Of a stretch of 64,000 bases of DNA, positions 1-8,221 are shown piece by piece (the stretch's first letter is position 1; each line of letters opens with the position of its first letter). Source of the DNA: Flavobacterium foetidum. GTDB lineage: Bacteria > Bacteroidota > Bacteroidia > Flavobacteriales > Flavobacteriaceae. The stretch is taken from the NCBI RefSeq assembly GCF_004634245.1, contig NZ_SJTF01000005.1, positions 124,001-188,000 of the forward strand, given 5' to 3'. A program made the translations under genes and the position numbers. The notes below the pieces were generated by a model. The model worked only from the letters and a program-made list of their open reading frames with translations, was not told where the DNA came from and did no database searches.

Positions 1-27
1 GGCTAATATGGCTATATTCTTTTTCAT
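1..27 (-). CDS. Start of an unidentified gene cut by the left edge
   Basis: On the minus strand an ATG at 27 opens a frame reading MKKNIAILA up to the window edge. The stretch before it is AT-rich, as is usual for starts here. Nine residues cannot identify the product. The lysines followed by hydrophobic residues could be a signal peptide or the first strand of a nucleotide-binding fold. It is divergent from the lipoprotein gene to its right. Confidence 0.4.
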
Positions 28-366
28 GATTTTAATTTTTTAAAACGTTATTAAATTTGATTTACCTAAAATTAGTTATTTCAAATAGCCAGAGAAAACA
101 GTCGATGTTAAAGCTTTCTTTAATAAAAGTTAATTAATTGAAACATAGTTTTTTATTAAAAAATTAAACTAAAATTATATAAAATACACGTAAGTCCAGT
201 TTGTTATTTTATAACGGACGAAAAGCTGAGAGAATATTTATTGAATATAGAGATTTAGTTGTATGGCAATGATTGGCACCATTCGGCATAAAGCTTCTAG
301 GAGAAATGCAATGCCAGACGCAACCTTTTAGCAAAAAACTTATCTATTTAGTAAAAACCGTAAGAT
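28..366. promoter_or_regulatory. Intergenic region, possible ECF-type promoter
   Basis: No convincing gene lies here; the best plus-strand frame has 22 codons (263-331). GCAACCTTTT at 319-328 resembles the -35 element AACCTTT that flavobacterial ECF sigma factors often use ahead of lipoprotein genes. It is about 40 nt before the lipoprotein start. No clean -7 box of the TAnnTTTG type was found. This is inference from one motif. Confidence 0.25.
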
Positions 367-1235
367 ATGAGCAAAATTTTAAGCTTAAGCCTTATAGCAT
401 TTCTGCTATTTAGCTGTTCATCTGACAATTCAGAGATTCAAAAAGATGAGAAATTAGATATTGAACTTTCTAAAGGTCCTAATTCTTCGAAAATAAATTT
501 CGCTATTGGAATTAAAAACAACGCTGACTTAAGCTTTGTTTTTAAAACCATTAATGAGCTGAATTTTGACATAAGACAAATGAACGGTTTTGTTTATCTT
601 TCTAACACTCCTAAGAGTGATATCCCTGATTTATAGATTTACTAAATACGAAATCATACATAAACACAGGCGCTTGGAAGGCAACACCCGGCAGTGTTTT
701 TTACTATGAACCAGAAAACAAAACCTATATTGTGAACAGTTTTTTTGAAATGAATGAAAGCAATCAAAAAGATTTGTTAGATTTAATTTCGTCCTTAAAA
801 TTAAACCAAAAGAAAAAAGGTAATCTCGTATTAAGTATTCCCGAAGGAACACAAACTTATTGGAAAACAGAAATGAAAAAGTACTCCTTTGTTGAATGGA
901 TTGAAACATTTGATCAGGTCTGTATACGATATGAACAACCAAGGATAATTTCTGCCAATGTTCCAGACAAAGGGAATATCAATCAATCAATTCCAATTAA
1001 AATTAAGTTTGAAGTTTTAAATGGATGTGGTGGTTTTGGCACTCTATCCGAAGTAAATTCTGGGAACACAAAAACCATTGAAATCAAGGCTAAATATGAA
1101 GGATGCTATTGCAACCAAAGTATCGAAAATATTGAAACAACCTATAATTTTATTCCTTCGAAAGCCGGAACTCATATCATAAAACTTCTACAGCCAACTG
1201 GAGATTTCTTAACTTATTCGATAAATATTCAATAA
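367..1235 (+). pseudogene. Lipoprotein gene split by a frameshift
   Basis: The first frame begins MSKILSLSLIAFLLFSC, a lipoprotein signal peptide with the lipobox cysteine at residue 17, and stops at a TAG at 634-636. The same protein appears to continue in the next frame from about 628 (IDLLNTKSYINTGAW...) and runs open to 1235. Loss of one base, or gain of two, near 620-636 would account for this. Restored, the protein would have about 288 residues. The C-terminal part has three cysteines and looks beta-rich. I do not recognise the family. It is either a real pseudogene or a sequencing error; the site is not a homopolymer, which weakens the error explanation. Confidence 0.65.
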
Positions 1236-1260
1236 GAAAATCTATTAAAAAAAAATTATT

Positions 1261-1698
1261 TTACCTCAAATACTTTTTAATCACTAAGTACTTCAAATCG
1301 GTGTTTCCCACATTTTTGATTCCGTGCTCCATGTTAGACGGGCAGTAAAAACTGGTGTTTGGACCGGCGATTTTGGTTTTTCCGTCTAGATAGAATTCGG
1401 CTGTGCCCTCCAGAATATAGAAAAATTCCTCTTCCACGTGTCGGTGTGGCGCATGAGTCGATTTCCCAGGCTCGACAATACTCATCTTCAAGGTATTTTC
1501 CTGAGTGAAGTTTTTGTCGCCAAACCAATATTGATACCCGACTTTGGTTTTGGTGGCTTTATCTATTTCGAAATGATTGACACAGTTTTCGATTGTGTAT
1601 TGTGGCGCTGCAGTTTCTTTTTTGGTTTCTTGTGCAAAAGCAATTTGTTGAAAAAACAAAATGGCAAATGTGGTTTTGATGGTAGTTAGTGCGTTCAT
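1261..1698 (-). CDS. Secreted cupin-domain protein
   Basis: A 145-residue protein with an N-terminal signal peptide cleaved after about residue 22 (AFA-QE). A single cupin_2 barrel covers roughly residues 65-140. Motif 1 is H82-A-P-H85-R-H87-V-E-E-E91 and motif 2 contains H125. H85, H87, E91 and H125 form the usual metal site. The product is therefore a small periplasmic metal-binding cupin, either an enzyme or a ligand-binding protein; the substrate cannot be told. It converges on the broken lipoprotein gene with 25 nt between them. Confidence 0.8.
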   Translation of the reverse strand: MNALTTIKTTFAILFFQQIAFAQETKKETAAPQYTIENCVNHFEIDKATKTKVGYQYWFGDKNFTQENTLKMSIVEPGKSTHAPHRHVEEEFFYILEGTAEFYLDGKTKIAGPNTSFYCPSNMEHGIKNVGNTDLKYLVIKKYLR

Positions 1699-1791
1699 TT
1701 TTTTTCTTGTAATGTTACGAAAAATTGAAGTTCATAAATTAGGTTTTATAAAATAATTATAATCATTAACATGAAGATTAGACTTTTGTCT

Positions 1792-1799
1792 TAACTTTG
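1792..1799 (+). promoter_or_regulatory. -7 box of the toxin-antitoxin operon
   Basis: TAACTTTG matches the Bacteroidota TAnnTTTG -7 element and lies 29 nt before the antitoxin start. No clear TTG -33 element is at the usual distance. Confidence 0.5.
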
Positions 1800-1828
1800 T
1801 TTATCAAATTTAGTAAACTTTAGACACC

Positions 1829-2056
1829 ATGAAAGCAATTAATATCACAGCGTATACAGAAGATGCTTCGCAAATTGAAGCTGTAAAAGCTTTTATGAAA
1901 GCACTAAAGATAAAATTTGAAATTGCAAATGTAAAACCTTACGAATTAACTTCTGAACAACAAGAAATTCTAGACTGTCAGCTTAATTCGGACAAAAGCA
2001 ATTACAAAGATGCAGAAGCGATTTATACTGAATTAAAAAAGAAGTATGAATTATAA
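1829..2056 (+). CDS. Antitoxin of a type II toxin-antitoxin pair (DUF2683-like)
   Basis: A 75-residue acidic protein beginning MKAINITAYTEDASQIEAVK, a form seen in Bacteroidota DUF2683 antitoxins: a short beta strand that would dimerise and bind DNA, then helices that wrap the toxin. The C-terminus is rich in Glu, Lys and Tyr. The end overlaps the downstream RelE/ParE gene by 11 nt, the coupling expected of a toxin-antitoxin operon. A -7 box lies 29 nt upstream. By analogy it would neutralise the toxin and repress its own operon; no operator was identified. The family name is from memory. Confidence 0.75.
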   Translation: MKAINITAYTEDASQIEAVKAFMKALKIKFEIANVKPYELTSEQQEILDCQLNSDKSNYKDAEAIYTELKKKYEL

Positions 2057-2345
2057 GATTATTGTTTCGCCAATTGCATTAAAAAACATCGAAGAGGCAA
2101 TTGAATATTACATCTTGAAGGTCAGTAAAAAAGTAGCCTTAGACTTTCTTAACGATTATAAAAAAGTGTATAAAGCGCTGCAAATAAATCCATTTTATCA
2201 ATTTCACGATAACAACTACCGCTATCTTCCTTTTAAAAAGTTTCCATATATCGCATTTTTCATCGTTGATGAATTATCGAAGACAGTGTTTTTAAATGCT
2301 GTTTTTCATACTTCACAGAATCCCGAAAAATATCCAGAGAAATAA
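2046..2345 (+). CDS. RelE/ParE-family toxin
   Basis: A 99-residue basic protein with the RelE/ParE outline: N-terminal strand YKIIVSPIALKNIEEAIEYY, two helices, then strands ending FFIVDELSKTVFLNAVFHTSQNPEKY. The terminal H-T-S-Q-N-P segment is typical of plasmid-stabilisation toxins in this phylum. Members either cut mRNA on the ribosome or poison gyrase, and the sequence alone does not decide which. The start lies inside the antitoxin gene. No mobile-element genes are next to it, so it looks like a chromosomal pair. Confidence 0.8.
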   Translation: MNYKIIVSPIALKNIEEAIEYYILKVSKKVALDFLNDYKKVYKALQINPFYQFHDNNYRYLPFKKFPYIAFFIVDELSKTVFLNAVFHTSQNPEKYPEK

Positions 2346-2395
2346 ACATTATCAAAATTTAAAACTGACAAAGTTCTTTAGAAAAAGATACCTTC

Positions 2396-2470
2396 TCTCC
2401 TAGCCCTGATCGAAACGGCATCTTTTTGTGACGGGGTTCGGCACAAAAAATACAGTGAAGAGCAGGACAA
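2396..2470 (+). ncRNA. Flavobacterial structured element (Flavo-1-like)
   Basis: The stretch contains TAGCCCTGAT at 2401-2410, a hairpin with perfect 8-nt arms TTTTTGTG (2423-2430) and CACAAAAA (2442-2449) around a GC-rich loop, then AGCAGGAC at 2461-2468 whose CAGG can pair with CCTG. I recall this combination from many flavobacterial intergenic regions, where it resembles the Flavo-1 RNA motif. It sits downstream of the toxin gene and may also end its transcript. The assignment is from memory, without a covariance search. Confidence 0.5.
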
Positions 2471-2592
2471 AACGTTCTTAAAAAACCAAAAATGTGCTGC
2501 TCCTGAAATTATTTAAAAATCAAAACTTCAATAAAATCAAGCCTTTTCAATCAATCTATGGCACGATAAGAAAATATTATGATAAAAATATT

Positions 2593-2621
2593 TTGAAATT
2601 CGAAAATCCACCATACATTTG
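2593..2621 (+). promoter_or_regulatory. Promoter of the tetR gene
   Basis: TTG at 2593-2595, an 18-nt spacer and TACATTTG at 2614-2621 match the Bacteroidota consensus. Transcription should start near 2626, inside the operator copy at 2621-2644, which suggests autorepression. Confidence 0.7.
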
Positions 2622-2644
2622 CCTAACAGTGTTAAACGATTTAA
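2621..2644 (+). promoter_or_regulatory. TetR operator copy upstream of tetR
   Basis: CCTAACAGTGTTAAACGATT followed by TAA has the same layout as the four repeats ahead of the efflux operon: an AAC-nnn-GTT palindrome, then GATTTAA. It covers the predicted transcription start of tetR. Confidence 0.65.
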
Positions 2645-2656
2645 TACTTGAATACA

Positions 2657-3250
2657 ATGGCTAGCAAAGATCGAATTTTAAGACAAAAAGAAGAGACAAG
2701 AAATAATATTCTTGGCGCTGCTTATGATATCGTAAAAGATGAAGGCTGGAATGGTTTGAGTATGCGTAAAATTGCCGACAGAATCGAATATACTGCTCCT
2801 ATTATTTATGAATATTTCTCGAATAAAGAAGCAATACTTGAAGAACTGACTGGCAAAGGCTTTATAAAACTGGCAAAGGAATTACAGACTGCAAAAGACA
2901 AGTTTGAAAAACCAGAAGAACAGTTAGAAGCCATGTGGATGACCTATTGGGATTTTGCTTTTACTAATACTGAAATGTATCAACTGATGTTTGGTGTTCA
3001 AATGACTTGCTGCGCACAGCGATGTTCGGCTCAAGAGGCGCCTTACAAATTATTTACTGGTGTTATTGCTGCAATTATGAAGGACAGCAACCCTAGTGAA
3101 GATATCATAAAACAAAAATATTTTACTTTCTTTTCTGTTATTCATGGCTTAATCGCCATCAACATCATTAACAAAAGTGATATTTTAGAAACCATAAATG
3201 CTCAGATTTTGAAGGATGCCATTACTGGTATCATCAAATCTATACAATAA
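2657..3250 (+). CDS. TetR/AcrR-family repressor of the efflux operon
   Basis: A 197-residue TetR-type regulator. The helix-turn-helix lies in about residues 14-58 (RNNILGAAYDIVKDEGWNGL, then MRKIADRIEYTAPIIYEYFS). The rest is a helical ligand-binding domain with a Cys pair near residues 117-118 (MTCCAQRC). The ATG at 2657 is preferred to a TTG nine bases earlier. The gene has its own promoter with an operator copy over the start, and four more copies lie between it and the efflux adaptor gene. It most likely represses itself and the pump and is released by a pump substrate. Confidence 0.88.
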   Translation: MASKDRILRQKEETRNNILGAAYDIVKDEGWNGLSMRKIADRIEYTAPIIYEYFSNKEAILEELTGKGFIKLAKELQTAKDKFEKPEEQLEAMWMTYWDFAFTNTEMYQLMFGVQMTCCAQRCSAQEAPYKLFTGVIAAIMKDSNPSEDIIKQKYFTFFSVIHGLIAINIINKSDILETINAQILKDAITGIIKSIQ

Positions 3251-3266
3251 AAAAATTTTCAATTTT

Positions 3267-3487
3267 ACTTAACGGTGTAAAATGATTTAAACGGGATAAC
3301 ATAAAATCCTTTTTTTTGCAACTTTCACTTAACACTGTTAGAAAATTTAATAAAGGTAATAACGAGTTTTTTTTACTCAATTACTTAACATCGTTAGATA
3401 ATTTAATACCGATTTTTAAAATAGAATTGGAATAGCTTGCTGTATAGAAATTTGCGCACATTTACTTAACAACGTTAGATAATTTAA
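3267..3487 (+). promoter_or_regulatory. Four-copy operator array before the RND efflux operon
   Basis: Four copies of a 24-nt sequence start at 3267, 3327, 3383 and 3464, 56-81 nt apart. The pattern is ACTTAACnnnGTTAGA followed by wAATTTAA; the first copy is the most divergent. The core TTAAC-nnn-GTTA is palindromic. Each copy follows a TTT run resembling a -7 box. At the last copy, TTG (3437-3439), a 17-nt spacer and CACATTTA (3457-3464) give a weak promoter for the adaptor gene. With the copy over the tetR start this makes five sites. Confidence 0.7.
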
Positions 3488-3573
3488 TTCAATTAAATAT
3501 GAATCCCGAGAATGCCAGAATACCAAAGAATTTTACCCGAGAAAATGTTCAACCAATTAAAACCACACTGAAA

Positions 3574-4716
3574 ATGAAAAATGTAATTATAACCAGTTTT
3601 ATTCTGGCCTTAGTTTTAAGCAGCTGTGCTGACAAGAATCAGGCTCCTACAGCTCCGCCTCCACCGGTTTTACCAGTATTGGCTATCACAAGTGCAAACA
3701 CCATCACTGACTCAGAATATCCTGCTGCTATACAAGGAACTGTCGATGTTGAAATTCGCCCACAGGTAAGCGGCAACCTTGACAGAATTTATGTAGACGA
3801 AGGTGCTTATGTAAACAAAGGACAAACTTTATTCAAAATTAATGAGCGTCCGTTTCGTGAGCAGTTAAACAATGCTTTGGCAAGCCTTCATGCAGCAGAA
3901 GCGGCCTTAATCAACGCCAACTTAGAAGTTGATAAATTGACGCCGTTAGTGCAGAACAAAGTAGTTTCTGATTATCAATTAAAAACGGCTAAAGCAACTC
4001 AAAAAATTGCAGCCGCAAATATCGAACAAGCAAAGGCTATGGTTGGTTCTGCTAAAATCAATTTAGGCTATACCAATGTAACAGCTCCCGTAAGCGGCTA
4101 TATTGGAAGATTACCAAAAAAACAAGGAAGTTTAGTTTCTGCTACAGATGTTGAGCCTTTAACTACTTTATCAGACGTTCACGAAGTATTTGCTTATTTC
4201 TCTTTGGGCGAAACAGACTTCATTCACTTTAAAGAGCAATATGCTGGAAATTCTTTAGGCGATAAAATCAAAAAGCTACCTCCAGTTACTTTGATTTTGG
4301 CAGATAATAATGCTTATCCGCAAACTGGAAAAATCGACATGGTCGACGGTCAGTTTGATAAAACGACAGGTGCAATCACCATTAGAGCAACTTTCCCTAA
4401 TAAAGGAGGTGTATTACGTTCTGGAAATACAGGAAGAATCCGTTTAGGACTACAGCACGACGATGCTATTTTGGTTCCGCAAGCCGCTACTGTCGAAATG
4501 CAGGATAAAGTATTTGTTTTCACAGTTGGCAAAGACAACAAAGTAACCAAAATGCCTATTACTATCGTTGGTAAAAGCGGTACCAATTATTTAATTAAAG
4601 ACGGCGTAAAAACAGGCGACCAAATCGTATTAAGCGGTATTGATAAATTGCAGGACGGACAGGCTATACAGCCAGAGAAATCTACCAAAGTTGCCCAAGT
4701 AACTAACAAAAAATAA
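3574..4716 (+). CDS. RND efflux periplasmic adaptor (membrane fusion protein)
   Basis: A 380-residue AcrA-type adaptor. The ATG at 3574 is chosen because it begins a lipoprotein signal peptide, MKNVIITSFILALVLSSCAD. An upstream ATG at 3499 would add 25 polar residues and lies just past the last operator. After a proline-rich linker come a lipoyl half-motif (VEIRPQVSGNLDRIYVDEGA), a coiled-coil hairpin (LNNALASLHAAEAALINANL), the second lipoyl half (INLGYTNVTAPVSGYIGRL), the beta-barrel and the membrane-proximal domain. It would be anchored in the inner membrane and join the pump to the outer-membrane channel. The pump gene follows 12 nt later. Confidence 0.93.
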   Translation: MKNVIITSFILALVLSSCADKNQAPTAPPPPVLPVLAITSANTITDSEYPAAIQGTVDVEIRPQVSGNLDRIYVDEGAYVNKGQTLFKINERPFREQLNNALASLHAAEAALINANLEVDKLTPLVQNKVVSDYQLKTAKATQKIAAANIEQAKAMVGSAKINLGYTNVTAPVSGYIGRLPKKQGSLVSATDVEPLTTLSDVHEVFAYFSLGETDFIHFKEQYAGNSLGDKIKKLPPVTLILADNNAYPQTGKIDMVDGQFDKTTGAITIRATFPNKGGVLRSGNTGRIRLGLQHDDAILVPQAATVEMQDKVFVFTVGKDNKVTKMPITIVGKSGTNYLIKDGVKTGDQIVLSGIDKLQDGQAIQPEKSTKVAQVTNKK

Positions 4717-4728
4717 TTCTAAAACACA

Positions 4729-7700
4729 ATGTTCAAAATATTTATACAAAGACCAGTACTGGCAACTGTAATTTCCATCTTATTGGTAATTCTGGGGGTA
4801 TTGGGTTTAACCAAACTGCCTTTACAACAGTTTCCTGATATTGCACCTCCATCGGTTTTGGTAACGGCGGTATATCCAGGAGCCAACGCAGAAACGGTTT
4901 TGCGTTCTGTGGCGCCTTCTCTAGAAGAGTCGATAAATGGAGTAGAAAACATGACCTATATGAGTTCTACTGCTAGTAATGATGGTAGCTTAGCCATTAC
5001 CGTTTTCTTTAAGTTAGGAACAAATGCCGACCAAGCAGCGGTAAACGTACAGAATCGTGTAGCGCAGGCAACAAGCCAGCTTCCTGCCGAGGTTGTGCAA
5101 CAAGGTATTATTACTGCTAAACAGCAAAACAGTTTCATCATGGCGATTGGTATGTACACCGAAGATGAAGCAAAATACGACCAAACTTTTATTGCCAACT
5201 ATGCGCAGATTAATATTATTCCGGAATTAAAACGTATTCCTGGTGTGGGTTCTGCTAGTATTTTTGGAGGTGTAAAAGACTATTCTATGCGTGTTTGGTT
5301 GAATCCGACACAGATGTCTGCTTACAAAGTAACGCCAAATGAAGTTATGGCAGCGATTCAGGACAAAAGTTTGGAAGCTGCGCCGGGTAAATTTGGAGAA
5401 AGAAGTACCGAAGTTTTTGAATACGTAATTAAATACAAAGGAAAACTAACCAAACCTGAAGATTACCAAAATATTGCAATTCGTTCTAATCCTGATGGTT
5501 CGGTTCTTCGTCTGAAAGACGTTGCCCGAGTAGAATTAGGTGCTTATTCGTATACCAGTTTAACTCGCTTAAATGGAAAAAAAGGAATCGTGATCGGGGT
5601 TATCCAATTAGCGGGTTCTAACTCGAATGATATTCAGATTGCCATTAACAAAATGATGGAAAAGGCTTCTAAAGATTTTCCGACAGGCATTAAACACAAT
5701 ATTTTTTATAGTACAAAAGTATCTCTAGACCAATCTATCGAACAGGTTGAACATACTTTGATTGAAGCTTTTATTTTAGTTTTCATCGTGGTATTCATCT
5801 TCCTTCAAGATTTTAGATCAACATTAATTCCGGCTATTGCTGTACCTGTAGCAATCTTAGGAACGTTCTTCTTCATGCAGTTATTCGGATTTTCAATCAA
5901 CCTTTTAACGCTTTTTGCCTTAATTCTGGCGATTGGTATTGTGGTCGATGATGCCATTGTGGTAGTCGAAGCGGTGCACGCGAAAATGGAGCACAAACGT
6001 TTGTCTCCAAAAATCGCAACCCATGAAGCAATGCACGAAATAACGGGTGCTATTATCTCGATTACGCTGGTAATGGCTGCTGTATTCCTGCCGGTTGGTT
6101 TTATGGAAGGCTCTACGGGAGTTTTCTATCGTCAGTTTGCCTTTACTATGGCAATTGCAATTGTAATTTCGGCTGTTAATGCCTTGACTTTAAGTCCAGC
6201 TCTTGCTGCTTTATTCTTAAAAGACAATCACAGTGCTCACGATCACGATGCGCCTTATGAGAAAAAAGGATTTAAAGAAAAGTTCTTTACCGCTTTTAAC
6301 AGCAGTTTTGAATCGCTTACAAATCGTTATGTGGGCGGACTTAAATTCTTAATCAGAAGAAAATGGTTGAGTTTAGGAGGTTTGGCTTTAATTACTGCCG
6401 CAACTATTTTGATGGTTAAAACAACGCCATCTGGATTTATTCCGACAGAAGATCAAGGATTTATAGCGATTTCAGTAAATACGCCTTCGGGAACATCTTT
6501 GGACGGAACTCAAAAAGTAATGACAGATGCCGAAAACACTTTAAGAGGTTTAGAAGCTTCTCGTTTTGTAACTGCGGTTTCCGGTTTCAACTTATTGACA
6601 AATTCTACTAGCCCGTCTGCTGCCGTAGTTTTCGTATTGCTGAAACCAAATGAAGAACGTGGTTCTGTTAAAAACATTGACGAAATCATGAATCAGGTTC
6701 GCGGTAAACTGGGCGAGATTTCTGGAGGAAGTTTCTTCGTATTCAGTTTCCCAACGGTTCCTGGATTTAGTAACGTTGAGGCTTTGGATTTGGTTCTTCA
6801 AGATAAAACAGGAGGAAAACTGGATAAGTTCAGTGGAATTTCTCAGAATTTTATTGGCGAATTAATGAAACGCCCAGAAATTGCAGTTGCCTTTACTTCT
6901 TTTAAAGCCGATTATCCGCAATTGCAATTGGAGGTTAACGACGAAAAAGCAAATCAATTAGGCGTAAACGTAAAAGACATTTTACAAACGATGCAGGCTT
7001 ATTTTGGTAGCGCACAGGCATCAGACTTTAACCGATTTGGTAAATATTACCGTGTAGTGGTTCAGGCTGATATTGAAGACAGAGCCGATCCAACTGCCAT
7101 TGACAGAGTTTTTGTTAAAAACAAAACTGGCGAAATGGTGCCAATCAATACTTTAGTAAAACTGACTCGTATTTACGGTTCTGAAACGGCTTCACGATAC
7201 AATTTGTTTAACTCAATTTCTATTAATGCGATTCCAAAACCTGGATTTAGTTCGGGAGATGCCATTAAAGCCATTGAAGAAGTAGCAGCACAACAATTGC
7301 CTGCAGGTTACGGGTTTGAATTCTCGGGCCAAACGCGTGAGGAGATTTCGTCAGGAGGACAATCTGCAACTATATTTTTACTGTGTCTGATATTCATTTA
7401 TTTCCTACTTGCCGCACAGTACGAAAGTTACATTTTGCCTTTGGCAGTAATCTTGTCAATTCCTGCAGGTATTTTTGGAGTATTTGTAGCTATTGGTTTA
7501 ACTGGAATTGAAAACAATATCTATGTACAAGTTGCACTGGTCATGCTGATTGGTCTTCTCGCTAAAAATGCCATCTTGATTGTAGAATTTGCCGCGCAAA
7601 GAAGAAGATCAGGGCAAGGGCTGATTGCAGCTTCAATTAGTGCAGCAAAATTACGTCTGCGACCAATTATCATGACGTCTCTTGCTTTTGTGGTTGGATT

Positions 7701-7893
7701 GGTACCAATGATGAGCGCCAAAGGACCATCGGCCCAAGGTAACCACTCGATCAGTATCGGAGCAGCAGGCGGAATGCTTTCTGGAGTAATTCTAGGATTA
7801 TTTATCATCCCAGTTTTATTTATTGTATTCCAGCACTTACAAGAAAAATTCAGCGGTAAACCAATTGCCGTAATTCACAACGAAGAAAAATAA
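4729..7893 (+). CDS. RND inner-membrane efflux pump, AcrB/HAE1 type
   Basis: A 1054-residue proton-driven exporter of normal family length, with 12 membrane segments and two large periplasmic loops. It opens MFKIFIQRPVLATVISILLV as AcrB-type pumps do. The TM4 proton-relay pair is present as D407 and D408 in GIVVDDAIVV, the same positions as in E. coli AcrB, and the TM10 lysine is present in LLAKNAILIVEF near residue 946. It would take drugs, detergents or bile-like compounds from the periplasm and outer leaflet. It lies between adaptor and channel genes and is followed 3 nt later by a tiny membrane-protein gene. Confidence 0.95.
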   Translation: MFKIFIQRPVLATVISILLVILGVLGLTKLPLQQFPDIAPPSVLVTAVYPGANAETVLRSVAPSLEESINGVENMTYMSSTASNDGSLAITVFFKLGTNADQAAVNVQNRVAQATSQLPAEVVQQGIITAKQQNSFIMAIGMYTEDEAKYDQTFIANYAQINIIPELKRIPGVGSASIFGGVKDYSMRVWLNPTQMSAYKVTPNEVMAAIQDKSLEAAPGKFGERSTEVFEYVIKYKGKLTKPEDYQNIAIRSNPDGSVLRLKDVARVELGAYSYTSLTRLNGKKGIVIGVIQLAGSNSNDIQIAINKMMEKASKDFPTGIKHNIFYSTKVSLDQSIEQVEHTLIEAFILVFIVVFIFLQDFRSTLIPAIAVPVAILGTFFFMQLFGFSINLLTLFALILAIGIVVDDAIVVVEAVHAKMEHKRLSPKIATHEAMHEITGAIISITLVMAAVFLPVGFMEGSTGVFYRQFAFTMAIAIVISAVNALTLSPALAALFLKDNHSAHDHDAPYEKKGFKEKFFTAFNSSFESLTNRYVGGLKFLIRRKWLSLGGLALITAATILMVKTTPSGFIPTEDQGFIAISVNTPSGTSLDGTQKVMTDAENTLRGLEASRFVTAVSGFNLLTNSTSPSAAVVFVLLKPNEERGSVKNIDEIMNQVRGKLGEISGGSFFVFSFPTVPGFSNVEALDLVLQDKTGGKLDKFSGISQNFIGELMKRPEIAVAFTSFKADYPQLQLEVNDEKANQLGVNVKDILQTMQAYFGSAQASDFNRFGKYYRVVVQADIEDRADPTAIDRVFVKNKTGEMVPINTLVKLTRIYGSETASRYNLFNSISINAIPKPGFSSGDAIKAIEEVAAQQLPAGYGFEFSGQTREEISSGGQSATIFLLCLIFIYFLLAAQYESYILPLAVILSIPAGIFGVFVAIGLTGIENNIYVQVALVMLIGLLAKNAILIVEFAAQRRRSGQGLIAASISAAKLRLRPIIMTSLAFVVGLVPMMSAKGPSAQGNHSISIGAAGGMLSGVILGLFIIPVLFIVFQHLQEKFSGKPIAVIHNEEK

Positions 7894-7896
7894 TAA

Positions 7897-8010
7897 ATGG
7901 AAAACTATATAACGACTATTCTCGGAGCCATTTTATTTGGCATCGGATATATATCATACAGAATCTCAAGAGATCTTGAAAACAGAAAAGATACTTGCAC
8001 AGAAATTTAA
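7897..8010 (+). CDS. 37-residue single-span membrane protein after the pump gene
   Basis: An ATG three bases after the pump stop opens a 37-codon frame. Residues 5-21 (ITTILGAILFGIGYISY) form one hydrophobic span followed by a charged tail, RISRDLENRKD. Position, strand and composition suggest a real small protein translated with the pump. E. coli AcrZ is a precedent for a small helix that binds AcrB, but no sequence similarity is claimed. It could also be a remnant or a chance frame. Confidence 0.5.
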   Translation: MENYITTILGAILFGIGYISYRISRDLENRKDTCTEI

Positions 8011-8019
8011 GCCTCTGAG

Positions 8020-8197
8020 ATGAAAAAATATTTTAACACATAGGTACATAGAATTTTTTATACTGAAAAAAAGAGATTAGAAGAAACTAGTTTCCAAACA
8101 TAGCACTATGTGTATTTATGCAAGTGAAACGCATTTTCTAAAGCCTCTACAAACTATGTCTCTATGTGTTTCAAAAAAAATTACACCCAAAAGGGTT
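8020..8197 (+). repeat. Degenerate copy of the ACACATAG MITE-like repeat
   Basis: The stretch contains TTTTAACACATAGGTACATAG near its left end and CTATGTGTTTC...TTACACCCAAAAGGGTT at 8163-8197. Its middle (AGTTTCCAAACATAGC, then AAGTGAAACGC) matches the reverse complement of 53545-53640. It separates the pump and channel genes. It also creates an artificial upstream extension of the channel reading frame. Confidence 0.6.
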
Positions 8198-8221
8198 AAA
8201 GGAATTTTAATAAAAAGACTA

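Noticed and set aside
4719..7808. Several minus-strand frames inside the RND pump gene
   Set aside because: They are shadows of a strongly coding plus-strand gene and resemble no known protein.
8108..8221. N-terminal extension of the efflux channel frame
   Set aside because: It is encoded by a dispersed repeat, has no signal-peptide character, and the ATG at 8222 begins a proper lipoprotein signal.
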